From Hyphomicrobiales bacterium (lineage in GTDB: Bacteria > Pseudomonadota > Alphaproteobacteria > Rhizobiales > Aestuariivirgaceae), in the NCBI GenBank assembly GCA_025359265.1, contig JANYHB010000055.1, positions 21,193 through 85,192 of the forward strand: DNA of 64,000 nt, read 5' to 3'. Positions 44,457 through 54,866 of this stretch are shown piece after piece. Position 1 is the first letter of the stretch. Every line of letters begins with the position of its first letter. Under the pieces are notes generated by a model. It worked only from the letters and a program-made list of their open reading frames with translations. It searched no databases and was not told the DNA's origin. The position numbers and the translations under genes are program-made.

Positions 44457-46029
44457 GAACCACACCCCCTAATTTTTCCTCAGTGAAGAGCGCTGCATCC
44501 ATCAATTTCAAATGAGGCGAAATAATCAAAGGAAAATCGCTTTGCTCAATGATGTTGCTTTGCAATGAAACGCCCGGCGCAATTTCCGTCACCACCACGC
44601 CTTGGGTTGTCAGGATCATAACGCAACGCTCTGTCACATATGTCACATTCTGTCCTTGCTTCACGCCCCGTTGGCCAGAAAAGGTAATCTCTTCACATGC
44701 CTTCACCAACTTTTTAGTTTTGCCTTCTCTTTCAATCACCAGCTTTCCGCTATTGATGGTCATTTTGGCGCCCGCATTAAAATATCCTGAATAGACAATC
44801 TTGCGCGCACGAGCCGTAATATCCACAAATCCGCCAGCACCCGCTGTCACATGCGGCTTGGCGCTCAACTTATGCACATTAACGCTTCCCTGCTCGTCAA
44901 TCTGGAGAAACGATAGCAGCGCGCAATCAAACCCGCCGGCTTGAAAATAGGTAAACTGATGGGGGCTGGCCACAATAGCCTCGGCATTCGAGGAACAACC
45001 GAACTGAAAATCCAAGAGCGGAATGCCACCCACTGCGCCCTGCTCAATCACCCAAGTGCATGCCCCATGCTGGCCTTCCTCCAGCAAAATACGCGGCACA
45101 TTGGCAGAAACACCAAAGCCCAAATTCACCGCCCAACCGCGCTTTAGGTCCTGCGCCACACGCCGCGCCATAACCTTGCCAACACCAAAATCCATAAAGG
45201 CAAAATCCGAGAGTGGTTTAACCACCTCACCGCTGATTGCCGGATCATAGGGCGTTTGCGTGGTTTGCCATTGATCCGGTGCCTCCACAACATAGTCGAT
45301 CAAAATGCCGGGCACGCGTACGTGATGCATCGGAATTGACTCGTTTTCAACAATGCGTTTCACCTGCGCGATAACCATGCCGCCATTGTTATGCGCAGCA
45401 AGAGCCACTTCCATAGCTCCAAGATACGCCCCCTCCTTTTCAAAGGAGAGATTGCCGCGATGATCTGAGGCAGAAGCGCGAATGATGCCTACCTCGGGAA
45501 TGATTGACGGAAAATATAGCCAGGTTTCGTCGTCAAATTTAATTTTCTTCACAATGGGCGAAGCTGCCGCCAACCCATTCATGGCGCAACCCTGTTGATC
45601 TGGGTCAACAAAAGTGTCGATACCAACCTTGGTCAAAACGCCCGGGCGCTTCGCCGCTGCTTCACGCAGCATGTCAAACACAATACCCGACGGCACATTG
45701 TAAGCCGGAATTTCATTGGCCGTTACGCGCTGCCAAATAAATGGCGGCTCTGCGGATGACGGGCCCGATGGATAAGATCCACCGATGATGCGCGCGATTT
45801 GGCCCTGATTGGCCGATAGATGTTCAACGCCCTTCACGCCATAGAAATCTCCCGCCGCAATAGGGTGAATCATGGTGAGGGCTTTGGGCGATTGGTGCTT
45901 TATAAAGCGCGCTCCCATGGCTTTCAAAACTGCATCAGGGCAGCCGAGGCCAGATGATGAATTCACAGCCACAATCGAACCATCACTGATATGCGATATA
46001 GCTTCGGCGGCAGAGACCATTTTTGGCAT
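44449..46029 (-). CDS. Acyl-CoA:carboxylate CoA-transferase (YdiF-type)
   Basis: Family I CoA transferase of 526 residues with alpha and beta halves fused, as in YdiF. It begins MPKMVSAAEAISHISDGSIV, carries the CoA-binding GSYPSGPSS region and QGCAMNGLAAASPIV, and has the catalytic Glu in WVIEQGAVGGIPL. The ATG overlaps the upstream GMC stop (TGATG). It would activate a carboxylic acid by moving CoA from acetyl-CoA or a similar donor. Substrate unknown. Confidence 0.9.
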   Translation of the reverse strand: MPKMVSAAEAISHISDGSIVAVNSSSGLGCPDAVLKAMGARFIKHQSPKALTMIHPIAAGDFYGVKGVEHLSANQGQIARIIGGSYPSGPSSAEPPFIWQRVTANEIPAYNVPSGIVFDMLREAAAKRPGVLTKVGIDTFVDPDQQGCAMNGLAAASPIVKKIKFDDETWLYFPSIIPEVGIIRASASDHRGNLSFEKEGAYLGAMEVALAAHNNGGMVIAQVKRIVENESIPMHHVRVPGILIDYVVEAPDQWQTTQTPYDPAISGEVVKPLSDFAFMDFGVGKVMARRVAQDLKRGWAVNLGFGVSANVPRILLEEGQHGACTWVIEQGAVGGIPLLDFQFGCSSNAEAIVASPHQFTYFQAGGFDCALLSFLQIDEQGSVNVHKLSAKPHVTAGAGGFVDITARARKIVYSGYFNAGAKMTINSGKLVIEREGKTKKLVKACEEITFSGQRGVKQGQNVTYVTERCVMILTTQGVVVTEIAPGVSLQSNIIEQSDFPLIISPHLKLMDAALFTEEKLGGVVHG

Positions 46030-47618
46030 CAACGATTTCCCCGAATGAGATCCGCCGCTTTTTCAGCCATGGCAATGGTGGGCGCATTGGTGTTGGAGCT
46101 AACAACCCGCGGCATGATTGAAGAGTCACACACCCGCAAACCGTCAATTCCGCGAACCCGGCACTGTGGATCAACCACCGCCATCTCATCGCGCATACCA
46201 CCCATCTTGCATGTGCCAACAGGATGGTAAGATGATCGTGCCGAGGCCCGTGACATTTCGACATACTCCTGCTTTGTCTTGCAGTTGGCTCCAGGAAAAT
46301 GCTCTGTGGAAACAAACCGCCGCATGGAACGTGAGCGGCCAACCTCTTGTGTAATTTTTATTGCCTCAATGTGGCGCTCAAGATCATAAGGCTCCGCGAA
46401 GGAATTAGGGTCAATCAACGGAGCATCAGCGGGATTGTTGGATCGCAACGTCACCGAACCACGGGATTTGGGCCGCGTATAATACGAGTTGCACGTCGCG
46501 CCGTTGCCACCCGGAACATCACTCACCCCTTTTTCAACACCAGCGCCAGCCAAAAAATGAAACTGCAAATCCGGGGTTTTTTCTTCCTTCTTATTACCCC
46601 ACCAAAAAGCGCCGGCCTCAACGATGTTGGAGGCCACTGGCCCAGATTTAAACAACAGATACTCTGCACCCGCCGCCAACTTCCACCGCAACTTTTTATA
46701 TTTGTCGTACGAATGTGGGCCATTCAACGCCCACGTCACATCGGTGGAAAAATGATCATGAAAATTTTGACCCACACCTGTGAGGTCGTGAATCACAGAA
46801 ATATCTTTTTCTTTTAAATGTTTTGCCGGGCCCACTCCTGACAGCATTAACAACTTCGGCGAACCAATGGCCCCTGCCGTAACAATCACTTCTCCGCCTG
46901 CTTCAAATTTTCGAAGTTGGCCGTTCTCCGCCACTTCAACGCCATTGGCACGGCCTTTTTCAATAAGGACGCGCAACACTGAAACGTCAGTTTTCACAGT
47001 GAGGTTTTTGCGCTTCTTCACCGGCTCCAAATAAGCCAAGGCAGCAGAACAACGCCGCCCACCGCGCGTTGTGGTTTGATAAAAACCTGCGCCAACTTGA
47101 TTGCCAGAATTGAAATCCGCGTTGAACGGCATCCCGATATCCATGCAGCCTTGCACATAGGCTTGGCTCATTACATTGGGCACATTGTCCGAAACCGTCA
47201 GCGGCCCATCAACACCATGTTCGGCACCGCCAAGCCGCATATTTCCCTCTGACTTCACAAAATAAGGCTGCAAATTTTTCGAAGCCCAACCTTTGCAACC
47301 ATGGTCAGCGGCCCAGCTATCATAATCTTCAGGGCAGCCACGCGTGTATATTTCGGCGTTGATCGAAGAACCGCCGCCCAAAACGCGGGCCTGCGGATAA
47401 ACCACCGTGCGGTTATTTGCGTGACGCAGCGGCGTGGTTTCATAACCCCAAGTCAGCGGCCCACTTGTCAAAAATGCGAATCCCACCGGCATGTGGATGT
47501 AACGATTGGTGTCCTTGGGCCCCGATTCCAGAAGGAGCACTTGCGCATCATTCTCGCTCAAACGGGCGGCAAGAACGCAGCCCGCCGAACCTCCGCCCAC
47601 GATAATGTAATCATACAT
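46029..47618 (-). CDS. GMC family oxidoreductase (second of three)
   Basis: Choline-dehydrogenase-like flavoenzyme of 529 residues. [20 protein letters not shown] binds [34 protein letters not shown] (catalytic His) and SSNTNAPTIAMAEKAADL follow. It is the first gene of the long leftward run, 33 bases from the 47.65 kb palindrome, with AAGGCAGCGCAAGC before ATG. Likely oxidises an alcohol group of a sugar-derived compound before the CoA-transferase and hydratase steps. Confidence 0.92.
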   Translation of the reverse strand: MYDYIIVGGGSAGCVLAARLSENDAQVLLLESGPKDTNRYIHMPVGFAFLTSGPLTWGYETTPLRHANNRTVVYPQARVLGGGSSINAEIYTRGCPEDYDSWAADHGCKGWASKNLQPYFVKSEGNMRLGGAEHGVDGPLTVSDNVPNVMSQAYVQGCMDIGMPFNADFNSGNQVGAGFYQTTTRGGRRCSAALAYLEPVKKRKNLTVKTDVSVLRVLIEKGRANGVEVAENGQLRKFEAGGEVIVTAGAIGSPKLLMLSGVGPAKHLKEKDISVIHDLTGVGQNFHDHFSTDVTWALNGPHSYDKYKKLRWKLAAGAEYLLFKSGPVASNIVEAGAFWWGNKKEEKTPDLQFHFLAGAGVEKGVSDVPGGNGATCNSYYTRPKSRGSVTLRSNNPADAPLIDPNSFAEPYDLERHIEAIKITQEVGRSRSMRRFVSTEHFPGANCKTKQEYVEMSRASARSSYHPVGTCKMGGMRDEMAVVDPQCRVRGIDGLRVCDSSIMPRVVSSNTNAPTIAMAEKAADLIRGNR

Positions 47619-47650
47619 GCTTGCGCTGCCTTAACATTTGCGATAATCAT

Positions 47651-47674
47651 AAATAACTATTTAGTTATTTCAAG
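47651..47674. promoter_or_regulatory. Palindromic TetR-type operator (site 1)
   Basis: AAATAACTATTTAGTTATTT is a 9+2+9 inverted repeat, followed by CAAG. It lies between the divergent GMC gene (start 47618) and the TetR gene (start 47683), so it can regulate both. A copy differing at one base is at 52652-52671. Confidence 0.78.
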
Positions 47675-47682
47675 AGGCGCTC

Positions 47683-48348
47683 TTGCCCCAGTCGAAAAAA
47701 CACCTTCGGGACCCCGATAAAACCAAGATTCGCATTATGGCGGCGGCCACGGCAGAATTTGCCAAAATGGGACTTGGCGGCGCCCGCGTGGATGTGATTG
47801 CGGCGCGCGCTAAAGTGCAGAAACGCATGATGTATCATTATTTCGGTAATAAGGAGACGCTGTATCGCACCGTTCTTGAGGAGGCTTATTCCAAGTTTCG
47901 CGCCGCAGAGGCGGCATTGGAGATTGAGAATGATCCGCCGTTACAGGCCCTGAAACGATTGATGGAGTTCACCTGGAATTATTATCTTGAAAACCCTGAG
48001 TTCATTTCATTGGTCAGCACCGAAAATCTTCATAAAGCCAAATATCTGAAAAAGTCACCGCGTCTCGAACTTCTGAACAAGGACTTTGTTAAACGCATGG
48101 AGCTATTGTTGTCACGCGGTGTCAAGGCAGGTGTTTTCCGGCCTCACTTAGATGCCGTGCAGGTTCTTATAGCCCTTGCTGGTCTCGCCTATCATTACCT
48201 CACCAATCAACACACGGGTGAAATCGTTTATGGACGTTCACTGATGACGATAGAAGCACGCCAGGCAAGGTTGTCGTTCAATATCGAAGTGATCACCCAT
48301 GCGCTATGCCAGCCGGAAGCATTAATCGTAATGAGGGAGGCCGCCTAA
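47683..48348 (+). CDS. TetR family transcriptional regulator
   Basis: DNA-binding repressor of 221 residues. The helix-turn-helix lies in GLGGARVDVIAARAKVQKRM with MYHYFGNKETLYRTVLEEAY after it, the standard TetR pattern; the C-terminal ligand domain is unassigned. The start is TTG at 47683 after CAAGAGG. The 20-base palindrome 13 bases before the start suggests autoregulation. Its stop overlaps the SDR start (TAATG). It is the likely regulator of both palindromes. Confidence 0.9.
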   Translation: MPQSKKHLRDPDKTKIRIMAAATAEFAKMGLGGARVDVIAARAKVQKRMMYHYFGNKETLYRTVLEEAYSKFRAAEAALEIENDPPLQALKRLMEFTWNYYLENPEFISLVSTENLHKAKYLKKSPRLELLNKDFVKRMELLLSRGVKAGVFRPHLDAVQVLIALAGLAYHYLTNQHTGEIVYGRSLMTIEARQARLSFNIEVITHALCQPEALIVMREAA

Positions 48349-49106
48349 TGGGCGCAGCAATTATCACCGGCGCGCAGCGCGGCATGGGCAAAGCCATAGC
48401 ACTCGCACTGGCCGCCGACGGCTATAATATTGCTGCCGTAGATTTGGGAGTTTCTCCGGAATTGAAAGAGGTGGTAGCCGAGGCGAAATTGAAAGGCGTT
48501 AACGCCGTGGCCTTGGCTTGCGATATTGGAGAAATTAATAGTCATGCTGATATGTTGGATGCAGCAGAAACCGCGCTGGGCCCACTCACAACACTCGTTA
48601 ACAATGCTGGCGTTTCTGTTGAAGTACGTGGCGATTTGTTGGATGTAACCCCTAATGCCTACGACCATTGCGTTAACATCAACACGCGTGGCACATTTTT
48701 TTTAACGCAGGCTTTCGCCAATCGTGTGCGCGATTCAATAAGCCCATGTCATCGCTCAATCATCACCATCACATCATCCAACGCAACGGCGGTTTCCATT
48801 ACGCGTGGCGAATATTGCGTTTCAAAAGCGGGCACTTCCATGATGTCCAAACTCTTTGCGACCAGACTTTCTAATGAAGATATTGGCGTTTATGAAATTC
48901 AACCCGGCTTCATCGACACTGACATGGTGAAACCTTCGAAAACAAAATATGAAGATTTGATCCAAGGTGGCTTAACGGTGATTAAGCGCTTCGGCCGCCC
49001 GGAAGAAGTGGCCCGCATCGTTGTAACGCTCGCAGACGGTTTGCTTCCCTACACCTCAGGCCAGGCAATTCAGGCTGACGGCGGGTTATTGACGGTTCGA
49101 TATTGA
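48348..49106 (+). CDS. Short-chain dehydrogenase/reductase (FabG-like)
   Basis: SDR of 252 residues: cofactor motif IITGAQRGMGKAIA, LVNNAGVS, catalytic Ser and Tyr-Lys in TITSSNATA and EYCVSKAGTSMM, and the C-terminal TSGQAIQADGGLL. Probably oxidises or reduces a secondary alcohol of a sugar-related compound. ATG at 48348 overlaps the TetR stop (TAATG) and its own stop overlaps the next ATG (TGATG), so four genes are tightly coupled. Confidence 0.9.
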   Translation: MGAAIITGAQRGMGKAIALALAADGYNIAAVDLGVSPELKEVVAEAKLKGVNAVALACDIGEINSHADMLDAAETALGPLTTLVNNAGVSVEVRGDLLDVTPNAYDHCVNINTRGTFFLTQAFANRVRDSISPCHRSIITITSSNATAVSITRGEYCVSKAGTSMMSKLFATRLSNEDIGVYEIQPGFIDTDMVKPSKTKYEDLIQGGLTVIKRFGRPEEVARIVVTLADGLLPYTSGQAIQADGGLLTVRY

Positions 49107-50245
49107 TGAAAATAAATCTTCCAAACGCACGCGGCAAGCTCACACCTTTCATTCTAAAAACTGAACCCATAAAATTACAGGCCCCTAAAACACCCTGGAA
49201 CCGTATAGCCTTTGCTGCAGCGCATGTGGTGGCTGATCCGTTATCGCAAACCGGTAGCATTGATTGGAAGGCAACCCTCACCTATCGCCGCCATCTGATG
49301 AAGCTGGGCTTCAATATCGCCGAAGCCATGGATACATCTCAGCGCGGCACGGGGCTGAGCTGGATTGAAGCGCATGAGTTAATCCGCCGCTCACTGGAGG
49401 ATGCCGGCCCCCTGTCGCCGCGCATCTATTCAGGCTGCGGCACCGACAATCTGGGCCCTGATGACGCACGCAACCTTGATGATGTGATAGGCGCTTACAT
49501 CATGCAAATCAAAGCCGTTCAAAAAATGGGTGGTCGTATTATTCTGATGGCCAGCCGCGCATTGGTGCGGGTTGCGAAATCGCCTGATGACTATGTGAAA
49601 GTTTATTCGCACGTTCTGCAACAGGTTAACCATCCAGTAATTTTGCATTGGCTTGGTGGCATGTTTGATCCCGCGTTGAAAGGCTATTGGGGCAACGACA
49701 GTTTTGTTATGAGCATGGAAACCTGCCTCGCAATAATTAACGCCAACGTGAGCAAAATTGACGGCATTAAAATTTCATTGCTCGATGCTGACAAGGAAGT
49801 TGCCATGCGACGGGCTCTGCCAAGTTCGATAAAAATGTACACCGGTGACGACCTTAACTATGCCCAAATGATTGAAGGCGATGCGCTGGGTCATTCCCAC
49901 GCTTTACTTGGCATATTCGACGCGATCGCCCCCGCAGCCTCGCAAGCTCTAACGGCATTGGCCAAAGGCCATCCAGAAAAATTTAATGCACTGCTTGCGC
50001 CGACAGTTCCACTTTCACGATTGATCTTTTCTAATCCTACGCAATGCTACAAAACGGGCATTGTATTTTTGGCTTGGCTCAACGGATTTCAAAGTCACTT
50101 TGTGATGGTGGCAGGCGCGCAATCCGCTAGGTCCCTGCCCTACTTTGTTGAGTGCTTCAAACTCGCTGAGAAAGCCGGATTGTTGTTGAAGCCGGAATTG
50201 GCGGTGAAGCGTATGAAGCACCTTTTGGCTATCTACGGTGTTTGA
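49106..50245 (+). CDS. DUF993 family, dihydrodipicolinate-synthase-like protein
   Basis: Protein of 379 residues matching DUF993, distantly related to the DapA aldolase superfamily. Conserved blocks: RIAFAAAHVVADPL, AMDTSQRGTGLSW, SGCGTDNLGPDD, ILHWLGGMFDPALKGYWG, DGIKISLLDADKE and GFQSHFVMVAGAQSARS. The Lys in DGIKIS is at the position of the Schiff-base Lys in the DapA fold, which would fit an aldolase or dehydratase, but this has not been shown for the family as far as I know. Start and stop overlap neighbours (TGATG on both sides). Confidence 0.88.
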   Translation: MKINLPNARGKLTPFILKTEPIKLQAPKTPWNRIAFAAAHVVADPLSQTGSIDWKATLTYRRHLMKLGFNIAEAMDTSQRGTGLSWIEAHELIRRSLEDAGPLSPRIYSGCGTDNLGPDDARNLDDVIGAYIMQIKAVQKMGGRIILMASRALVRVAKSPDDYVKVYSHVLQQVNHPVILHWLGGMFDPALKGYWGNDSFVMSMETCLAIINANVSKIDGIKISLLDADKEVAMRRALPSSIKMYTGDDLNYAQMIEGDALGHSHALLGIFDAIAPAASQALTALAKGHPEKFNALLAPTVPLSRLIFSNPTQCYKTGIVFLAWLNGFQSHFVMVAGAQSARSLPYFVECFKLAEKAGLLLKPELAVKRMKHLLAIYGV

Positions 50246-51069
50246 TGCGCAATTTAAATGGGCATTTGCAGCTCTGCGCCGTTAACACCGCAACTTTCGG
50301 CTTTCAGGCACCACTTAGGCAAGTGATAGATGAGGTTGCTCGCGCTGGCTTTGGTGCCATTGCACCTTGGCGACGTGAAGTGGAAGGACAAGATGTAAAG
50401 GCACTCGGAAAGCAAATCCGTGAATCTGGGTTGAAGGTGACGGGCTACTGCCGCAGCACTTATTTCCCCGCTGAAATGATTTCTGAACGCCAAGCTGCAA
50501 TCGAAGATAATAAGCGTGCCATGCAGGACGCTGCCGATTTGGGCGCGGAGTGCTATGCGTTGGTTGTTGGCACTTCGCTGAACTTGAATGATGCTCGTGA
50601 ACAAGTTGCGGAAGGCATTGCTGCATTGTTGCCAACGGCCAGATCACTAGGCGTGAAGCTTGCTATTGAACCTCTGCATCCAGTTTATGCAGCAGACCGC
50701 GCCTGCATTAACACCATTGCGCAAGGGTTGGCGCTTTGTGATGATCTCAACGATGGTGCTGTCGGTTTGCTCATTGATGCTTATCACGTGTGGTGGGACC
50801 CGGCCTTGCCTGCCTCAATAGCCGCAGCGCGTGGTCGCATTTTTGGATTTCATGTGAGCGATTGGCTCATGCCGGTTCTTGATGTGCTCAACGATCGCGG
50901 CATGATGGGTGACGGTATTATTGATTTGCCGCACATTCGCAGTCTCGTTGAAGATGCCGGTTACGACGGATTTGTGGAGGTTGAAATTTTTTCCGCGAAT
51001 AACTGGTGGAAAAAGCCGATGGTGGAAACCTGCCGGGTTATGAAGGAACGCCTCTTTACCCGCGTATGA
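50245..51069 (+). CDS. Sugar phosphate isomerase/epimerase (xylose-isomerase-like TIM barrel)
   Basis: TIM-barrel protein of 274 residues of the AP-endonuclease-2/xylose-isomerase-like family. Probable metal ligands: Glu in KLAIEPLHP, Asp/His in LIDAYHVWWDP, His in GFHVSDW and Glu in VEVEIFSANNWW. It probably epimerises or isomerises a keto-sugar. ATG at 50245 overlaps the DUF993 stop. DUF993 and this family pair repeatedly, suggesting consecutive steps. Its end overlaps the convergent GMC gene by 14 bases. Confidence 0.86.
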   Translation: MRNLNGHLQLCAVNTATFGFQAPLRQVIDEVARAGFGAIAPWRREVEGQDVKALGKQIRESGLKVTGYCRSTYFPAEMISERQAAIEDNKRAMQDAADLGAECYALVVGTSLNLNDAREQVAEGIAALLPTARSLGVKLAIEPLHPVYAADRACINTIAQGLALCDDLNDGAVGLLIDAYHVWWDPALPASIAAARGRIFGFHVSDWLMPVLDVLNDRGMMGDGIIDLPHIRSLVEDAGYDGFVEVEIFSANNWWKKPMVETCRVMKERLFTRV

Positions 51070-52639
51070 TCAGATCAGCTGCTTTCTCGGCAATCATGAT
51101 CGTTGGCGCATTGGTATTGCCTGTGGTGATCGTGGGCATCACTGAAGCATCGGCAATGCGCAACCCTTCAAGGCCGTGCAATTTCAAACGCGGCGATACG
51201 ACGGCCATTTTATCGTGGCCCATCTTGCAGGTGCCCACGGGGTGATGATCTGTTTTGGCGTGTTTGCAGGCATAATCGGCTAGTTGCGCATCTGTCTTCA
51301 GCGAGGCGCCGGGCAATCGTTCAGCCATCACATAAGGCTTCAGGGCTTTTTGGTTAAGAATGTCGCGCGCCAGCTTCAGTCCTCGGATCGACATCTCCTT
51401 GTCAAAGGGATCAGCCCAATAATTGGGATCTATCAACGGCATTTCGGTGGGATCAGATGAAGCCAAGCGCACCGAGCCTCGCGAGCGTGGTCGCATGAAG
51501 GCACTGTTGAGCGTAACGCCAGCGTGTTTCAACTTAGCCACGCCTGCTTCAATTCCGCTGCCCAGGCCGAGATGGAATTGCGTGTCGGCACTGCGGGCAT
51601 TTTCATCAGCATACCAAAAGCCTCCTTGGCTGAAGAGTGCGTTGGCCGCCGGGCCAGATTTAGTGAGGAAATAGCGCAAGCCCGCAAGTGCCGCCCAAAA
51701 TGGCCTGCCATATTTATCATAGGTATGATCGCCCGTGCATTCGCTGATGACAAAGAGATCGACATGATCTTGCAGATTGCCACCCACCCCAGGAAGATCA
51801 TGCAGCGTCTTGATGCCAACCGCACCAAGGTGGTCGGCCGGGCCAATGCCAGACTGCATCAGCAACTTGGGTGAGCCTATGGCACCGGAACACAACACGA
51901 CTTCACGCGCAGCACTGAGTGATTCATTGTTCAACAGTTTTACGCCGCGAACGCGCTGGCCCTCGATTGTCAGCTGCGCCACTTGCACATTCTGCCGCAC
52001 AGTAAGGTTGCGACGTCTGCGAGAAGGATTCAGATAGGCTTTGGATGTCGACGCACGGGTCACGTTTTTCTGCGTCATTTGATAATAGCCCAGCCCGTCT
52101 TGCGAAGCACCATTCACGTCAAAGTTTCGTGGAATGCCAAGTTCTTCACCCGCTGCAAAAAACGCCTCACAAATCGGCAAGCTACCGCGCGGATCAGACA
52201 CGGCGAGCGGGCCGCCAATCCCGTGATATTCATCGGCGCCACGTTCAAAATTTTCGGCCTTTTTGAAATAAGGCAACACGTCTTGATAAGACCAGCCCTC
52301 ATTGCCCAACTGTCGCCACTCATTGAAATCAAGCGCATTACCGCGATTGTAAAGCTGGGCATTGATTGACGAACCGCCGCCAATCACCTTGGCTTGAGTG
52401 TACCAGAACACCCGGTTCTGCATGTGGCACTGTGGCACCGTGGAATAACCCCATGACGCAATGCCTCTGGTCATTTTCGCAAACCCGGCCGGAATGTGGA
52501 ATAATAGGTTGCGATCTGAGCCGCCTGCTTCAAGCAACAAAACCTGAATCGCGGGGTCTTCTGAAAGCCGTGCAGCCAACACGCAACCAGCCGAACCCCC
52601 CCCGACGATTATATAATCATAACCCTTAATGTTTGTCAT
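51056..52639 (-). CDS. GMC family oxidoreductase (third of three)
   Basis: GMC flavoenzyme of 527 residues: [50 protein letters not shown] and [21 protein letters not shown] at 52639 (MTNIKGYDY) fits the family start; the frame is open to 52735 but the extra part is non-homologous. No ribosome site is visible before it (AAGTTTGTTT), and the second TetR palindrome begins only 13 bases upstream, so operator and leader coincide. Divergent from malate synthase. Confidence 0.92.
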   Translation of the reverse strand: MTNIKGYDYIIVGGGSAGCVLAARLSEDPAIQVLLLEAGGSDRNLLFHIPAGFAKMTRGIASWGYSTVPQCHMQNRVFWYTQAKVIGGGSSINAQLYNRGNALDFNEWRQLGNEGWSYQDVLPYFKKAENFERGADEYHGIGGPLAVSDPRGSLPICEAFFAAGEELGIPRNFDVNGASQDGLGYYQMTQKNVTRASTSKAYLNPSRRRRNLTVRQNVQVAQLTIEGQRVRGVKLLNNESLSAAREVVLCSGAIGSPKLLMQSGIGPADHLGAVGIKTLHDLPGVGGNLQDHVDLFVISECTGDHTYDKYGRPFWAALAGLRYFLTKSGPAANALFSQGGFWYADENARSADTQFHLGLGSGIEAGVAKLKHAGVTLNSAFMRPRSRGSVRLASSDPTEMPLIDPNYWADPFDKEMSIRGLKLARDILNQKALKPYVMAERLPGASLKTDAQLADYACKHAKTDHHPVGTCKMGHDKMAVVSPRLKLHGLEGLRIADASVMPTITTGNTNAPTIMIAEKAADLIIRG

Positions 52640-52651
52640 AAACAAACTTAT

Positions 52652-52675
52652 AAATAACTGTTTAGTTATTTCAAG
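52652..52675. promoter_or_regulatory. Palindromic TetR-type operator (site 2)
   Basis: AAATAACTGTTTAGTTATTT followed by CAAG: the same as site 1 except for one base (A to G at position 9). It lies between the third GMC gene (start 52639) and malate synthase (start 52779), and so could control both. Nothing else is recognised in 52676-52778. Confidence 0.78.
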
Positions 52676-52778
52676 TATCAGCGCATGCCTCGCTTTATCG
52701 AACGTAAATGAGTTGCTGCAGCCCTCTTCTTGCAAATCCCGCCACCTGCGCTATCACCACATAAAATCGGGTGAGAAA

Positions 52779-54866
52779 ATGCAACGCTTGGATATCCACG
52801 AAAAACTGCTTGACTTTGTGAACAATGAAGCTCTGCCCGGAACAGGTATTTCACATGATGTTTTTTGGAACGCCTTGGCCGATATCGCCCATGATCTCGC
52901 TCCGGAAAATCGCGCCTTGCTCAAAAAAAGAGACCGGTTGCAGGCCGAAATTGACAAGTGGAACAAAGCCAACCGCCACAATTTCGATCTGGCGGTTTAC
53001 AAATCCTTTCTCACATCCATTGGCTATCTGGTTCCACAGGGCCCCAGTTTTCATGTTACAACTGAAAACGTTGATCCCGAAATTGCGCATGTCCCAGGCC
53101 CGCAACTTGTCGTGCCGGTTTCTAATGCCCGCTTTGCCCTCAACGCCGCCAATGCCCGTTGGGGTTCGCTCTATGACGGGCTTTATGGAAGCGACGCGTT
53201 AGGCCATGCGCAGAGCAAAAGTTTTGATGCTGATCACGGGGCCAAAGTTGTAAGTTGGACGCGAGCTTTCCTCGATATTGCAGCACGCCTGAAAAGTGGT
53301 AGCTGGGAAACCATCAAAGTGTTTAGGCCGGAAATGCTGCAGGATGCGAAGCAATTTGTCGGCAAAGGCGCTGGTGGTCAGTCCGTGTTGCTGGTAAATA
53401 ATGGCCTTCACATTGAAATTATTTTCGATAGCAACACACCGATTGGAAAAACTGATCTGCTGGGTATTTCAGATGTGGTGATTGAAAGTGCCCTCAGCAC
53501 GATCATGGATTGTGAAGACTCGGTCGCCGCTGTTGATGCTGAAGACAAAGTACAGGTTTATCGAAATTGGCTGGGCCTGATGAGGGGAGACCTGAGCGAG
53601 GAAATCAACAAATCTGGTCAAACTTTCAAGCGGCGTCTCAACTCCGACCGCAATTATAGCGACCCAGATGGCAGGGCTTTCACGTTGCCTGCTCGCTCAC
53701 TGATGCTGATCCGTAATGTTGGCCACCTGATGACCAACCCAGCAATTAAATTGGAAGATGGCAGCGAGATTCCCGAAGGCATTATGGACGGCATGATCAC
53801 AGCTCTGATCGCGCTGCATGATATTGGGCCCAACGGTCGTCGCAGCAATAGCCGCGCAGGTTCAATGTATATTGTGAAGCCCAAAATGCATGGGCCGGAG
53901 GAAGTGGCCTTCGCAGTTGTGCTTTTCGGCCGTATTGAAGCAGCACTTGGCATGAAACAAAATACCATCAAAATCGGAATCATGGATGAAGAGCGCCGCA
54001 CCACGGTGAACCTGAAGGAATGCATTCGAGCCGCCAAAGAGCGTGTCTTTTTCATCAATACTGGCTTTCTTGATCGCACCGGTGATGAAATTCATACCTC
54101 GATGGAATTCGGACCCATGGTGCGCAAGGGCGATATGAAACAAGCCGCTTGGATTATGGCCTACGAAAATTGGAATGTTGATATTGGATTGCAGTTGGGC
54201 CTGCCCGGCCACGCGCAAATCGGCAAGGGTATGTGGGCCATGCCTGATAAGATGGCTGATATGCTGGCCCAGAAGATCACGCATCCCAAGGCCGGTGCCA
54301 ACACCGCTTGGGTGCCTTCACCCACCGCAGCTATACTTCACGCAACGCATTATCACCGTGTGAATGTTCAAGCCGTTCAGCGAGAGTTGAAATTTCGCCC
54401 ACCTGCCAAGCTTGATGATGTTCTTGCGGTGCCTGTGGCAACGCGTCCAAATTGGAATGACGATGACATTCAGCACGAGCTGGATAACAACGCCCAAGGC
54501 TTGTTGGGCTATGTGGTGCGCTGGGTGGAACAAGGTGTGGGTTGCTCCAAGGTGCCTGATATCAACAACGTGGGCCTGATGGAAGACCGCGCCACTTTGC
54601 GTATCTCTTCACAACACATGGCCAACTGGTTGAAGCACGGCGTAGTCACACGCGGCTCGGTAATGGCAACTATGAAGCGCATGGCGAAAGTGGTCGACGA
54701 GCAGAACAGCAATGATCCTTCCTATCGGCCAATGGCACCAGATTTTGATAATTCATTGGCATTTCAAGCAGCGTGTGATTTGGTGTTTAAAGGTGTTGAT
54801 CAGCCCAATGGTTACACCGAACCACTGCTGCATGCCTATCGGTTGAAAGTTAAGGCGCGAGGCTAA
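52779..54866 (+). CDS. glcB: Malate synthase G
   Basis: Condenses glyoxylate with acetyl-CoA to malate. The 695-residue product, starting [16 protein letters not shown], has [52 protein letters not shown] (catalytic Arg), [17 protein letters not shown] (metal-binding Glu), [18 protein letters not shown] (Asp) and [16 protein letters not shown], all type-G signatures. It is slightly shorter than the ~720 of E. coli. ATG at 52779 has GGTGAG before it. No isocitrate lyase is in the window, so the glyoxylate may come from the neighbouring catabolic genes rather than the glyoxylate shunt. Confidence 0.95.
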   Translation: MQRLDIHEKLLDFVNNEALPGTGISHDVFWNALADIAHDLAPENRALLKKRDRLQAEIDKWNKANRHNFDLAVYKSFLTSIGYLVPQGPSFHVTTENVDPEIAHVPGPQLVVPVSNARFALNAANARWGSLYDGLYGSDALGHAQSKSFDADHGAKVVSWTRAFLDIAARLKSGSWETIKVFRPEMLQDAKQFVGKGAGGQSVLLVNNGLHIEIIFDSNTPIGKTDLLGISDVVIESALSTIMDCEDSVAAVDAEDKVQVYRNWLGLMRGDLSEEINKSGQTFKRRLNSDRNYSDPDGRAFTLPARSLMLIRNVGHLMTNPAIKLEDGSEIPEGIMDGMITALIALHDIGPNGRRSNSRAGSMYIVKPKMHGPEEVAFAVVLFGRIEAALGMKQNTIKIGIMDEERRTTVNLKECIRAAKERVFFINTGFLDRTGDEIHTSMEFGPMVRKGDMKQAAWIMAYENWNVDIGLQLGLPGHAQIGKGMWAMPDKMADMLAQKITHPKAGANTAWVPSPTAAILHATHYHRVNVQAVQRELKFRPPAKLDDVLAVPVATRPNWNDDDIQHELDNNAQGLLGYVVRWVEQGVGCSKVPDINNVGLMEDRATLRISSQHMANWLKHGVVTRGSVMATMKRMAKVVDEQNSNDPSYRPMAPDFDNSLAFQAACDLVFKGVDQPNGYTEPLLHAYRLKVKARG

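Noticed and set aside
36013..52639. Naming the three GMC genes choline dehydrogenase (betA)
   Set aside because: No betaine aldehyde dehydrogenase or BetI-type gene is near, and the context is polyol and sugar catabolism; family-level naming is all that is supported.
52629..52778. 50-residue N-terminal extension of malate synthase
   Set aside because: It would begin inside the divergent GMC gene and cover the palindromic operator; [10 protein letters not shown] at 52779 matches the family start.
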